Assembly (NCBI GenBank): GCA_013330595.1
Contig: DUIB01000020.1
Location: 1 to 42,591 of the forward strand
Origin: Candidatus Woesearchaeota archaeon
Lineage (GTDB): Archaea > Nanobdellota > Nanobdellia > Woesearchaeales > UBA9642
Direction: 5' to 3'
DNA: 42,591 bases
Shown piece after piece: positions 28,745-37,018 of this stretch (its first letter is position 1; each line of letters begins with the position of its first letter). The translations under genes were made by a program, and so were the position numbers. The notes under the pieces are model-generated. The model did no database searches and was not told the origin of the DNA. It was given only the letters and a program-made list of their open reading frames with translations.

Positions 28745-29905
28745 CTATTTTTTCTCTGTCAATGATTCCAATGCGTCATTTATGCCTTTTGCTGTCTTGT
28801 CCCAGGAGAATCTTTCAATAACAGTTGCTCTAGCATTTTCTCCAAGTTTTTGTCTTAATACAGAATCGTTGATAAACCTCTCTATCTGCCTGACTAGATG
28901 ATATGGATTCTGTTTTTCAAAGAACAATCCATTAAAACCATTTTTAATGTATGATCTTATGAAACCTACTTCTGTACTTATACAAGCTAACTTGCAGGAC
29001 ATTGCCTCAAGCATGCTCAAACAAGTTGTCTCTGTCAATGATGTCAAGCAATATATATCCATTATTTGAAGATATGGTATAGGATTATTTTTTGATCCGA
29101 TCATAATAACATCTTTCCTATCATAAAACTGTTTCTTTACTGATTCAACACCATCCCCAACAATCATTAATTTAATATTCGTATAATGATTTTGCAGTCT
29201 AGTAAATGCTCTTAATAATGTGACTAGATCTTTTTCTCTGCCTATTCTTCCATGATAACCAATGACTATGTCAGAAGGTTCGATATTCAGTTTATCTCTT
29301 AATTCTTTTCTTGTTGCATCATTATCCAATGGCTTGAATTTTTCTGTATCAACACCAAGGTTAACAATAACTGATCTTGTCCTGATATTATTCCACATGA
29401 ATATCTCAGCAACATTATTTGATGGCATTATTATCAGATCACACCTATTATATAGATTCTTTGCAACTCTTTTTGCAAGTATTCTAGAATATTTTTTTAA
29501 TAATATATTATGCATAGCTTTTGGGACAAGTTCCCATTCAATGCTGTGAATGAAGCTCACTAATGGCTTTTTGTATTTCTTTGCTGCATTGATTGCAATT
29601 GATCCTACAGATCCTATACTTTGACAGAAGACAATATCTGATTGCTTGACAAATTTTCTGATAACATATGGCTTGAATTTTGCTGCAGGAAAATCTCCTA
29701 CTTTAATAATATTTGATAAAGGTATCGTAATTATTCTTATGTTTGGATCTTCATATACTCCATAATCAGGGGCAATTACTGTGATCTCGTAATTCTCTTC
29801 TAGTCTCGGAATTATTTCTGATAAGAATCTACTTATTCCATCCCATCTAGGAAGGAAATTATCTGTTGCTATCAACAGTCTTTTTTTATCTTTTGCTTCT
29901 GTCAT
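28745..29905 (-). CDS. GT4-family glycosyltransferase
   Basis: 'VIGYHGRIGREKDLVTLLRAF', 'LTSLTETTCLSMLEAMSCKLACISTEVG'. Confidence 0.92.
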   Translation of the reverse strand: MTEAKDKKRLLIATDNFLPRWDGISRFLSEIIPRLEENYEITVIAPDYGVYEDPNIRIITIPLSNIIKVGDFPAAKFKPYVIRKFVKQSDIVFCQSIGSVGSIAINAAKKYKKPLVSFIHSIEWELVPKAMHNILLKKYSRILAKRVAKNLYNRCDLIIMPSNNVAEIFMWNNIRTRSVIVNLGVDTEKFKPLDNDATRKELRDKLNIEPSDIVIGYHGRIGREKDLVTLLRAFTRLQNHYTNIKLMIVGDGVESVKKQFYDRKDVIMIGSKNNPIPYLQIMDIYCLTSLTETTCLSMLEAMSCKLACISTEVGFIRSYIKNGFNGLFFEKQNPYHLVRQIERFINDSVLRQKLGENARATVIERFSWDKTAKGINDALESLTEKK

Positions 29906-30564
29906 CTTATCTTATAAAAAACCTCTGCAAATTTCATTTTATTTAATATTCCTGATAGCCATGCCTTTAGGTAAACACTCCATAAGAGTGTTGTTAATGC
30001 AACCTGTTGGCTCTCAAACATCTTCAACGCCTTGATTTTAATCTTGAATGTTGATGATATATCAATAACAATTTTTGGATGATGTTGTTTCTTTATATTA
30101 AATAAATTCCATATATCAAACATATACACCTCTGACTTGTATTTCATTTTATCAAGAGTATCTAGAAGAAGTTTGTTTAATACTCTATGATCAGGAAGAG
30201 GATCATCATGAGAATGAGTAAATATTCTTGTAGGTTTGTGTTCTAGTATTAATTTCTTAAGCTTGGCATACATTTTTTTACTTTTGAATTGCTCTGCAAA
30301 CTTATTCTCATCAAGTCCCAAAAATATGACTCCGCTGCCACCAATATATTTATCAACATCCTTTGCTTCTTTAACTCTTGCGGAGGCAATGATCTCTTTT
30401 TTTATTAATGGAGAGGAAAAATGTCCGTAAGAGAATATTATTGTGAAGATCTCTTTGCCTTCTTTTGCATATTTGGCTATTGTTCCGCCTGGACCAAATA
30501 TCTGATCGTCAGAATGCGCACAAATAATCATTATGTTGTTCGGGTCTGGCTTAATCATTATCAC
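29902..30564 (-). CDS. PIG-L/LmbE-family deacetylase
   Basis: 'IMIICAHSDDQIFGPGGTIAKYAKEGKE', 'FTHSHDDPLPDHR'. Confidence 0.93.
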   Translation of the reverse strand: MIMIKPDPNNIMIICAHSDDQIFGPGGTIAKYAKEGKEIFTIIFSYGHFSSPLIKKEIIASARVKEAKDVDKYIGGSGVIFLGLDENKFAEQFKSKKMYAKLKKLILEHKPTRIFTHSHDDPLPDHRVLNKLLLDTLDKMKYKSEVYMFDIWNLFNIKKQHHPKIVIDISSTFKIKIKALKMFESQQVALTTLLWSVYLKAWLSGILNKMKFAEVFYKIR

Positions 30565-30633
30565 AGAATTGTATCAGAGGTTTTTAAATTTAACCAAATG
30601 ACCATGCCATCAAGCAAACCTCATGTTGCAATA

Positions 30634-31125
30634 TTAATTTATTACAAGTGTGCCTGTCATTTCACGATGCCCAGAGCCGCAATAAGTGTTGCAATAAAAG
30701 TCATAGGTTCCTGATTTGTCTGCAGTAAATTCCAATACTTTCTCTTGCCCAGGGCTGATTGGCGCAGTATCGACATTTAATCCAGGTATTGCCAGGCCAT
30801 GCGTCCCGCTTGTTACAGAGAATATTATCTTGACATTATCTCCTTTATTGATTTGAGGTCCTGTAACATCAAACCCGAAATTATATCCTACAATATTTAT
30901 AGTCTTAATGTTGTTTGTTTGAGTATTTGTTGTGGTGTTTGGCTGCGTTGTTTGCGTGTTTGTATTACCTACAGTATTTCCGTTATTTGAAGAGATATAA
31001 TCTTGTCCTCCTTGATTATTTGTTGATACTGTATTTCCAGTAGGCTTTACCTGTTGTGTACATCCAACTAATAATCCTAAAACCAAAATCATTGCAATTA
31101 TTCCATAAATCTTCATAATAAACAC
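30634..31125 (-). CDS. Lipoprotein with cupredoxin domain carrying a CuA-type motif (COX2/NosZ-like)
   Basis: Lipobox LLVGC; C-terminal 'GTYDFYCNTYCGSGHREMTGTLVI' (CxxxCxxxHxxM). Confidence 0.82.
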   Translation of the reverse strand: MFIMKIYGIIAMILVLGLLVGCTQQVKPTGNTVSTNNQGGQDYISSNNGNTVGNTNTQTTQPNTTTNTQTNNIKTINIVGYNFGFDVTGPQINKGDNVKIIFSVTSGTHGLAIPGLNVDTAPISPGQEKVLEFTADKSGTYDFYCNTYCGSGHREMTGTLVIN

Positions 31126-31168
31126 CTCATAGTATAAAAAGGATACTATGATGTCTTTTTAAAGTTTC

Positions 31169-31220
31169 TCAAAAATCAAAGATTTTTGATGACACAGAAA
31201 TCTAAAGATTTCTTTTGTGT
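31169..31220. repeat. Double-hairpin intergenic element A
   Basis: TCAAAAATC-aaa-GATTTTTGA followed by ACACA-GAAATC-taaa-GATTTC-ttt-TGTGT. Confidence 0.7.
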
Positions 31221-31354
31221 TAAAGATAAAGAATGCGTCAGCCGAGATTCACTGGACATTCACGCGCAGGGTATTTAAACAGATAAACATTTCTCTGCTG
31301 AACCTTTCGAAATATCTTCATTCTGAGTGAGAAGATATTTCTCAGAGGTTCATC

Positions 31355-32110
31355 ATGAAACCATATTTGAAAATAAATTATTTATGCAGGGATATTGTCC
31401 GACTTCACGCACATTTATGTGGAGATGGTTGTTTGTATGAAAAACTGGAAAAACCGAGCAGATCTAATATCCTCAGAGGCAGAGTAGGAAGATTCAAGAG
31501 ATATGTCGTAGATTATTCTAATGTAGATAAGAATTTACTTGATGAATTTCAGAGGATTATATACGAAATTGCTCCCTTATCATATATCTCAAGAGGAAAT
31601 AATTTTGTTAGAGTCAGAAATAAGACACTTTTTTATTATATGAAAAGTTTAGGATGCGGGAAAACCGAAGATTGGCATATATTTGAATATATATTAAAGA
31701 ATCATCAATATAGATTAATATGGCTGGCTGCTTTTATTGATGATGAAGGATGTATTAAAAATAACTCTATAGAGATATATACGACTAATGAAAAAGGAAA
31801 AAATCAAATAATAAGATTATTAAAATCAGAAAATATTAATTGTAAGATTTACATAAGAAGACCTTCAGATAAACATCCGAGATTTTTGTACACGATAAGT
31901 CTATCCGGATTAAATCTATGTCGGCTTAGGAGTTTGAATTTGGTTCACTCAAAAAAGAAAAATAAATTTAAGGAACTTATAAGAGATAAATGCGCTCGCC
32001 GGGATTTGAATTCCCGAATCGTTCAATCAAGAAACGATTTCCCGGGCACCCGGCTAGCCTCTTTTTCTGCAGATGCAGAAACAATGGAAGGCCGGAGTCA
32101 TAACCGCTAG
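31355..32110 (+). CDS. LAGLIDADG-family homing endonuclease; C-terminus of ORF overlaps tRNA-Gly antisense
   Basis: Two degenerate motifs 'LHAHLCGDGCL' and 'WLAAFIDDEGCI'; last ~40 codons (from ...CARRDLNSR) are antisense to the tRNA. Confidence 0.8.
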   Translation: MKPYLKINYLCRDIVRLHAHLCGDGCLYEKLEKPSRSNILRGRVGRFKRYVVDYSNVDKNLLDEFQRIIYEIAPLSYISRGNNFVRVRNKTLFYYMKSLGCGKTEDWHIFEYILKNHQYRLIWLAAFIDDEGCIKNNSIEIYTTNEKGKNQIIRLLKSENINCKIYIRRPSDKHPRFLYTISLSGLNLCRLRSLNLVHSKKKNKFKELIRDKCARRDLNSRIVQSRNDFPGTRLASFSADAETMEGRSHNR

Positions 32111-32121
32111 ACCACAAGCGC
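31991..32121 (-). tRNA. tRNA-Gly(UCC) with two BHB introns (plus-strand 32056-32084 and 32011-32040); mature 72 nt
   Basis: Acceptor GCGCTTG/CGAGCGC+A; spliced arm CCGGC-CTTCCAA-GCCGG; T-arm CCGGG-TTCAAAT-CCCGG. Confidence 0.92.
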
Positions 32122-32184
32122 ATTGATGAAAGAAAAAATTATGGATTTATAAAATTAGTGGAAATATGATTAGCATGATATCAA

Positions 32185-32577
32185 TCAAAGATATATTGTT
32201 TTGCGGCAATTCTTATTTCCACAAGTGCATTTCATTTCAAAACCTGAATGCTTGTCTTCAGAATAATTGCCTGTTATCTCTTCGCCTTTTTTTATATTTC
32301 TCTTCGCCACATCACAGAAGTTCTTAATGTATGTATTTGCCTTGCAGGAATGATTGACATATTTGGCAGGTCTCTGGTTAAGGATATATTTCTTTTTATA
32401 ATATGCTATATATTTCTTATCTTTATTGGAGAGTTTATCAACATCTTTTTTATTTAATTGATGGGATATGTCCCATTTTATTACTATTTCACCTTTCTTA
32501 AAGTCTCTTGCTGCAAAGACGCCATATCCATTAATCTTCGATTTTTTTACAACAACATCTTGCATGAGCTTGTTCAT
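32185..32577 (-). CDS. SET-domain protein
   Basis: 'SKINGYGVFAARDFKKGEIV', 'YVNHSCKANTYI', 'KKGEEITGNYSED', post-SET CxCGxxxC. Confidence 0.88.
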   Translation of the reverse strand: MNKLMQDVVVKKSKINGYGVFAARDFKKGEIVIKWDISHQLNKKDVDKLSNKDKKYIAYYKKKYILNQRPAKYVNHSCKANTYIKNFCDVAKRNIKKGEEITGNYSEDKHSGFEMKCTCGNKNCRKTIYL

Positions 32578-32610
32578 TAGTTTTGATTTATCAATTTTAC
32601 CAAATAAGAA

Positions 32611-33417
32611 CTATTTCTTTGCTTTGATCTGTTTAGTCTCATCAATCAATAAAGTCATTTGATCAATTGCTATAGTATTTAATTTCTCAAGTCTTTTTGT
32701 TTTCTCAATTTTCTCCTTTATAAATAATGCGTTTAGATTCTCAAGATTTGATAAACATACTAATTGTGTGACATCTGCGTAATCTCTAATATTTCCTTCT
32801 AATTCAGGGTTTCTTTCTCTCCATTCCTTTGCAGTCTTTCCGAATAATGCAAGATTAAGTATATCTGCTTCCGTAGCATAAATTAGGTTTTCCTCACTTC
32901 TAGTAATTTTTTCTGGTATAAGATGTTTTTGTATTGCATCTGTATGTATTCGATAATTTATTTTTGTTAGTGTTCTCTTAATATCCCAGTCTAATGATTT
33001 TCTTTCATTTTCCTCATCTTTTAGCCTCTGGAATTCTCTAATCAGGTATAGCTTAAATTCAACAGATATCCATGAGGCAAATTCAAAAGCAATATCCTTA
33101 TGGGCGAATGTTCCCCCATATCTTCCTGGTCTGGAAATAATACCTTTGGCACTTGTCTTTTCCATCCATTGTGTAGCTGTAAGCACAAAACTGTTTAATC
33201 CTGCTCTTTTTCTAAACCCGTCGAATTCGACGGGATTAAAATCTTTGTTATTTATCTTCTCCCAAATACCTAAAAATTCTATTGTATTCCTATTCCTCAG
33301 CCAATTTTTTATGATATCATCTGTTCTCTCATCCTTATACCTGGCAATATCTGTCAAGGATATATATTCTTCGTCCTTTATTGAGATGTTACTTCCTAAT
33401 ACACTTATTTTGACCAT
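32611..33417 (-). CDS. KilA-N domain protein
   Basis: 'YISLTDIARYKDERTDDIIKNWLRNRNTIEFLGIWE...SRPGRYGGTFAHKDIAFEFASWISVEFKLYLIREFQRLK'. Confidence 0.9.
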   Translation of the reverse strand: MVKISVLGSNISIKDEEYISLTDIARYKDERTDDIIKNWLRNRNTIEFLGIWEKINNKDFNPVEFDGFRKRAGLNSFVLTATQWMEKTSAKGIISRPGRYGGTFAHKDIAFEFASWISVEFKLYLIREFQRLKDEENERKSLDWDIKRTLTKINYRIHTDAIQKHLIPEKITRSEENLIYATEADILNLALFGKTAKEWRERNPELEGNIRDYADVTQLVCLSNLENLNALFIKEKIEKTKRLEKLNTIAIDQMTLLIDETKQIKAKK

Positions 33418-33566
33418 AAAATAGGTAAGTGATAATCCTTAATATGCCTTTATCATAGAATTTCGGAAAATATTTGGGAATAGTAGTATGCTTTATATAT
33501 AGTATTTTTTCATTTCCGGAAGGTTTACAGAGATTGATGGATAATTTTAAGTTTTCTAATCAAGAA

Positions 33567-33671
33567 TTATTTCCTTACTTTAATTTGTCCAGTCTCTATT
33601 TCATGCAATAATAATGCGAATTTTTTCATCAATTCTTCTCTTTCCTTTAATAATTTCTCTTCTCTAGACAT
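33567..33671 (-). CDS. Small charged protein, 34 aa
   Basis: Translated by eye: MSREEKLLKEREELMKKFALLLHEIETGQIKVRK. Confidence 0.45.
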   Translation of the reverse strand: MSREEKLLKEREELMKKFALLLHEIETGQIKVRK

Positions 33672-33772
33672 TTTATATCCTTGACCCTTCCTGCCTTAAC
33701 ATCCTCTAGGCTCTCTATCATATCTCTAAGAAACTCATTCTGATCTTCTAATGTTTTTTCTTTTCTGTTCAT
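33647..33772 (-). CDS. Small charged protein, 41 aa
   Basis: Translated by eye: MNRKEKTLEDQNEFLRDMIESLEDVKAGRVKDIKCLEKRNY; overlaps 33567-33671 and resembles it. Confidence 0.45.
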   Translation of the reverse strand: MNRKEKTLEDQNEFLRDMIESLEDVKAGRVKDIKCLEKRNY

Positions 33773-33828
33773 AGTCATCGTAAATTGTTGTTGTTTAAAT
33801 TTTTTTATGGGTTAATATGAGAATTATT

Positions 33829-34509
33829 TTATTTCCATTTTTTATCAGTAAAGAAAACCAATATTCCGGGAGCGATTAATAATATTGAAATTATAATACC
33901 TACTATGCCTAATGTAGTGCTCATTCTGAACACGTGTGCAACAAATATGGTTATTAAGAATAATAATCCAATAATAATTGATAATACTCCAGAAGTTCTG
34001 AATAATAAGGATTTCTTTATAGATATATATTTTCTTATTAGTAATGCAAAAAATATGAATACTATGCCCATAATTGTGAATACTATTAAACCGAGTCCGG
34101 CAATAAAAAGCATCATTATAAATAATATTATCGCAGTTAATGTAGATCCTGATATTCCTAAAATTCCTCCGACTTTAGAAACTACTGGTTCTGGACTAAG
34201 TATTCCTGTTATTGATGGCGGAAGTGTTATGGTAATAATTTGTGATAGCAAAATTCCTATAATTACCCATATAGGGTGATTGTGAAATGCATTGAATGCG
34301 CCTTCTGCACTGAATCCTGCTATTGCTAAAAGCAATAACGTTATTAAAAGACAGATGATTGATAGCCATACTGTAATATAGAAAAATGAACGAGCAATAA
34401 TTTCTTTTGCTAATCCAAGGAATTTCTTCCAGTTCATAATTAATAGGTAGATAGTATATTTAAAAAGTTTTTTAAGATAATTAAAGTACAAACAAACATT
34501 TATAAACAC
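33829..34509 (-). CDS. Multi-TM membrane protein of unknown function
   Basis: Several hydrophobic segments; real start possibly internal (MNWKKFLGLAKE). Confidence 0.65.
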   Translation of the reverse strand: MFINVCLYFNYLKKLFKYTIYLLIMNWKKFLGLAKEIIARSFFYITVWLSIICLLITLLLLAIAGFSAEGAFNAFHNHPIWVIIGILLSQIITITLPPSITGILSPEPVVSKVGGILGISGSTLTAIILFIMMLFIAGLGLIVFTIMGIVFIFFALLIRKYISIKKSLLFRTSGVLSIIIGLLFLITIFVAHVFRMSTTLGIVGIIISILLIAPGILVFFTDKKWK

Positions 34510-34557
34510 TCCTTAACTTCTTTCATTATTAAAAGAACTTTTGAGAGCTGGCGCATG

Positions 34558-34615
34558 TCAAGAACAAGCGGTTCTTGATCATGATCAGAATTTTTCGATA
34601 AATGAAAAATTCTGA
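34558..34615. repeat. Double-hairpin intergenic element B
   Basis: TCAAGAAC-aagcg-GTTCTTGA followed by perfect 12-bp TCAGAATTTTTC-gataaat-GAAAAATTCTGA. Confidence 0.7.
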
Positions 34616-34701
34616 CATTCTTATGTTGCTTGCTCACAATCAATGGGCAAGTTAATTGCATACTAAAATTTGATTGGTTATAAGATTCTTTTGGAGATAA
34701 A

Positions 34702-36003
34702 ATGAAGTTTGAAGAATTAAACTTGAGACCAGAACTGCATAAGGCAGTTCATAAATTAGGCTTTACTGAAGCCACAGAGATACAGGCAAAATGTATTCCG
34801 GTAATATTATCTGGAAAGGACATGGTTGGACAGAGCCAGACAGGTTCGGGAAAGACAGCTGCATTCGGATTGCCTATACTTAATATGATTGAGGCAGGAA
34901 AAGGAGTTCAATCAATTATATTAACACCAACAAGAGAGTTATGCGTTCAAGTGCATGATATTATGCGCCAGATGGCGCAATTCATGAGGATAAGGATGGC
35001 ATCTGTTTATGGCGGTGTAAGCATCAGTCCACAGATTGATGAATTGAGAAGAGCAGAGATTGTTGTCGGAACACCAGGAAGAGTGCTTGATCATTTAGAC
35101 AGAAAAACATTAGATCTTTCTAAAGTTAAGATATTTGTTTTAGATGAAGCAGACAGGATGCTTGAGATGGGATTTATTGATGATATTAAAATAATATTGA
35201 AATATGTTTCAAAGGATAAGCAATCATTATTGTTTTCAGCAACAATGCCAACACCAATAAAAGGCATAGTACAACATAACTTTAAGAATCCTATATTTAT
35301 TACAGGACAGAAACATGTTGATAAATCATTATTGAAGCAGATTTATTATAATTTACAACCGCATGAGAAATTCTCTTTGCTAGTGCATTTATTGAATCAG
35401 AAAAAAGGCATTTCATTGATTTTTTGTGCAACAAGAAACGAGGTTGATGTTGTAAACAATAATCTAAGGAAGCAGGGTGTAAGGACAGTTGCAATACATG
35501 GAGGATTGACGCAAAGCAAGAGATTGCATACTGTTGAGATGATAAAGAAAGAGCATGTAAATGTTTTGGTTGCAACAGATGTTGCTGCACGCGGATTGGA
35601 TATAAGAAATATTGATCATGTCTATAATTATGATCTTCCTAAATCATCTGAAGACTATACTCATAGGATTGGAAGAACTGCAAGAGCAGGTGATGAAGGA
35701 GAAGCAATAACATTATTAACACATGCTGATTATGATAAATTCTCAAAGATATTGAGTGATAGGAATATAAAGATCGAGAAAGGGGTAATGCCTGCTTTTC
35801 CAATGATTAAGTTCGAGAGATTGAGCCGAGATTCTTCCCGTGGTGGATCATTTAGAGGTTCTAGCTATCATAGAGGTCCAAGCGCATATAGAGGTCCTAG
35901 TGAACATAGAAATGTAAGCAAAGGCTTCCATAAACCATTTGACAGATCCAGTACAACAAGCCAGGACAGGAACGAGCGCAGAAGAAGAAGAGAAAGAAGA
36001 TAA
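34702..36003 (+). CDS. DEAD-box RNA helicase with Arg/Ser/Gly-rich tail
   Basis: 'SQTGSGKTAA', 'PTRELCVQ', 'VLDEADRML', 'SAT', 'HRIGRTARAG'. Confidence 0.96.
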   Translation: MKFEELNLRPELHKAVHKLGFTEATEIQAKCIPVILSGKDMVGQSQTGSGKTAAFGLPILNMIEAGKGVQSIILTPTRELCVQVHDIMRQMAQFMRIRMASVYGGVSISPQIDELRRAEIVVGTPGRVLDHLDRKTLDLSKVKIFVLDEADRMLEMGFIDDIKIILKYVSKDKQSLLFSATMPTPIKGIVQHNFKNPIFITGQKHVDKSLLKQIYYNLQPHEKFSLLVHLLNQKKGISLIFCATRNEVDVVNNNLRKQGVRTVAIHGGLTQSKRLHTVEMIKKEHVNVLVATDVAARGLDIRNIDHVYNYDLPKSSEDYTHRIGRTARAGDEGEAITLLTHADYDKFSKILSDRNIKIEKGVMPAFPMIKFERLSRDSSRGGSFRGSSYHRGPSAYRGPSEHRNVSKGFHKPFDRSSTTSQDRNERRRRRERR

Positions 36004-36043
36004 ATATTTTTTTAATTTTTAAAAAATAAAAAATAAAAAAAAA

Positions 36044-36616
36044 TTATTTAACTGCTAGAGTCTTTGCGTTCACTGGCTTACCTGTTGTTGCTTTAGTCAC
36101 TTCTTGCTTCACCAAGTTGGCAACTCTCTGTTTAGATTCCAATACTGAGCTTACTGCTACTTTCTTGAATGGAACAAGATTTTTTCCTTGAATAGCTATT
36201 GATTTTGCATAACTGTCAAATGTAAATTGTCCCCATCCTGATGTGCTCATCCTGTATTCTTGTGGTCTCAGATAAATACTTAAATACAAATTAGAACTTA
36301 CATTTTTTGATGAGATGTTTAGCGGTGCGAGGTATGTTACTTGTGTTGGACAATTATCTAGAGACGTTCCCTACCAGATATTTTGTTGTGTGCCTGAATA
36401 CGCGTTATAGGATAAATAGCATATCCCTCCATTTGAGTTTTTTGCCTCAAAATATACATAATATTCATTTGTTACAGTATTCTTCAGTATTGATCCTGAA
36501 ATCAGAGTCGGATATGAGTTAGCGTTACTGTTAAATGTGTAAGTATCTTGTTTACAATCTTGTTGTGTATTGTTATTATATATAACACATCCCCAAGCTG
36601 AACACTGTGCTGACAT
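36044..36616 (-). pseudogene. Hypothetical protein interrupted by a single in-frame TAG (36371-36373)
   Basis: Track ORFs 36371-36616 and 36044-36289 are in one frame, joined by 27 open codons: ...GTQQNIW*GTSLDNCPTQVTYLAPLNISSKNVSSN-LYLSIYLRPQEY.... Confidence 0.6.
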
Positions 36617-36678
36617 AGATTGAAAACTTAATGAAATCGTTCATCTCAGCGAACAAAAATAATGATATTCATTAGAAT

Positions 36679-36921
36679 TCAACTAAAAATCTTCTTTATA
36701 TGATCTTCAACTTCTTTTTTTGTCTTCGGAGTTATTTTCTGAGATCCAGAAAGCTTCTCAAGTGCAAGGATTGATTGCTGTAGTTTATGTTTCTGTACTG
36801 CTTCCCTGACTGAATGTCTTATGAATTCCTGAAGATTTGAATATCCTTCTATAATAGATATGGACTCTGCATCTTTCAATATCGAGTCTGAAAAGCGTAT
36901 GCTTACTAGTTTATTGACCAT
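36679..36921 (-). CDS. RHH/CopG-like antitoxin (start at MVNKLVSIRF)
   Basis: RHH-like N-terminus 'LVSIRFSDSILKDAESISIIEGYSNLQEFIRHSVREA'; downstream of a PIN gene. Confidence 0.7.
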   Translation of the reverse strand: MVNKLVSIRFSDSILKDAESISIIEGYSNLQEFIRHSVREAVQKHKLQQSILALEKLSGSQKITPKTKKEVEDHIKKIFS

Positions 36922-36965
36922 AACAATAGATTTATTCCTGCTTTTATAAATGTTATCTTTTGATG

Positions 36966-37018
36966 TCAAAAAGCATCGCTTTTTGAAACAGAAAAATCTT
37001 TGATTTTTCTTTGTGTCA
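36966..37018. repeat. Double-hairpin intergenic element C
   Basis: TCAAAAAGC-atc-GCTTTTTGA followed by ACA-GAAAAATC-ttt-GATTTTTC-...TGT. Confidence 0.7.

Noticed and set aside
18348-36373. Wholesale reassignment of TAG to a sense codon
   Set aside because: TAG ends several otherwise complete genes in the window (e.g. malformed extensions would follow at 6817, 8308, 28745), so only a selective or unexplained effect can be claimed.
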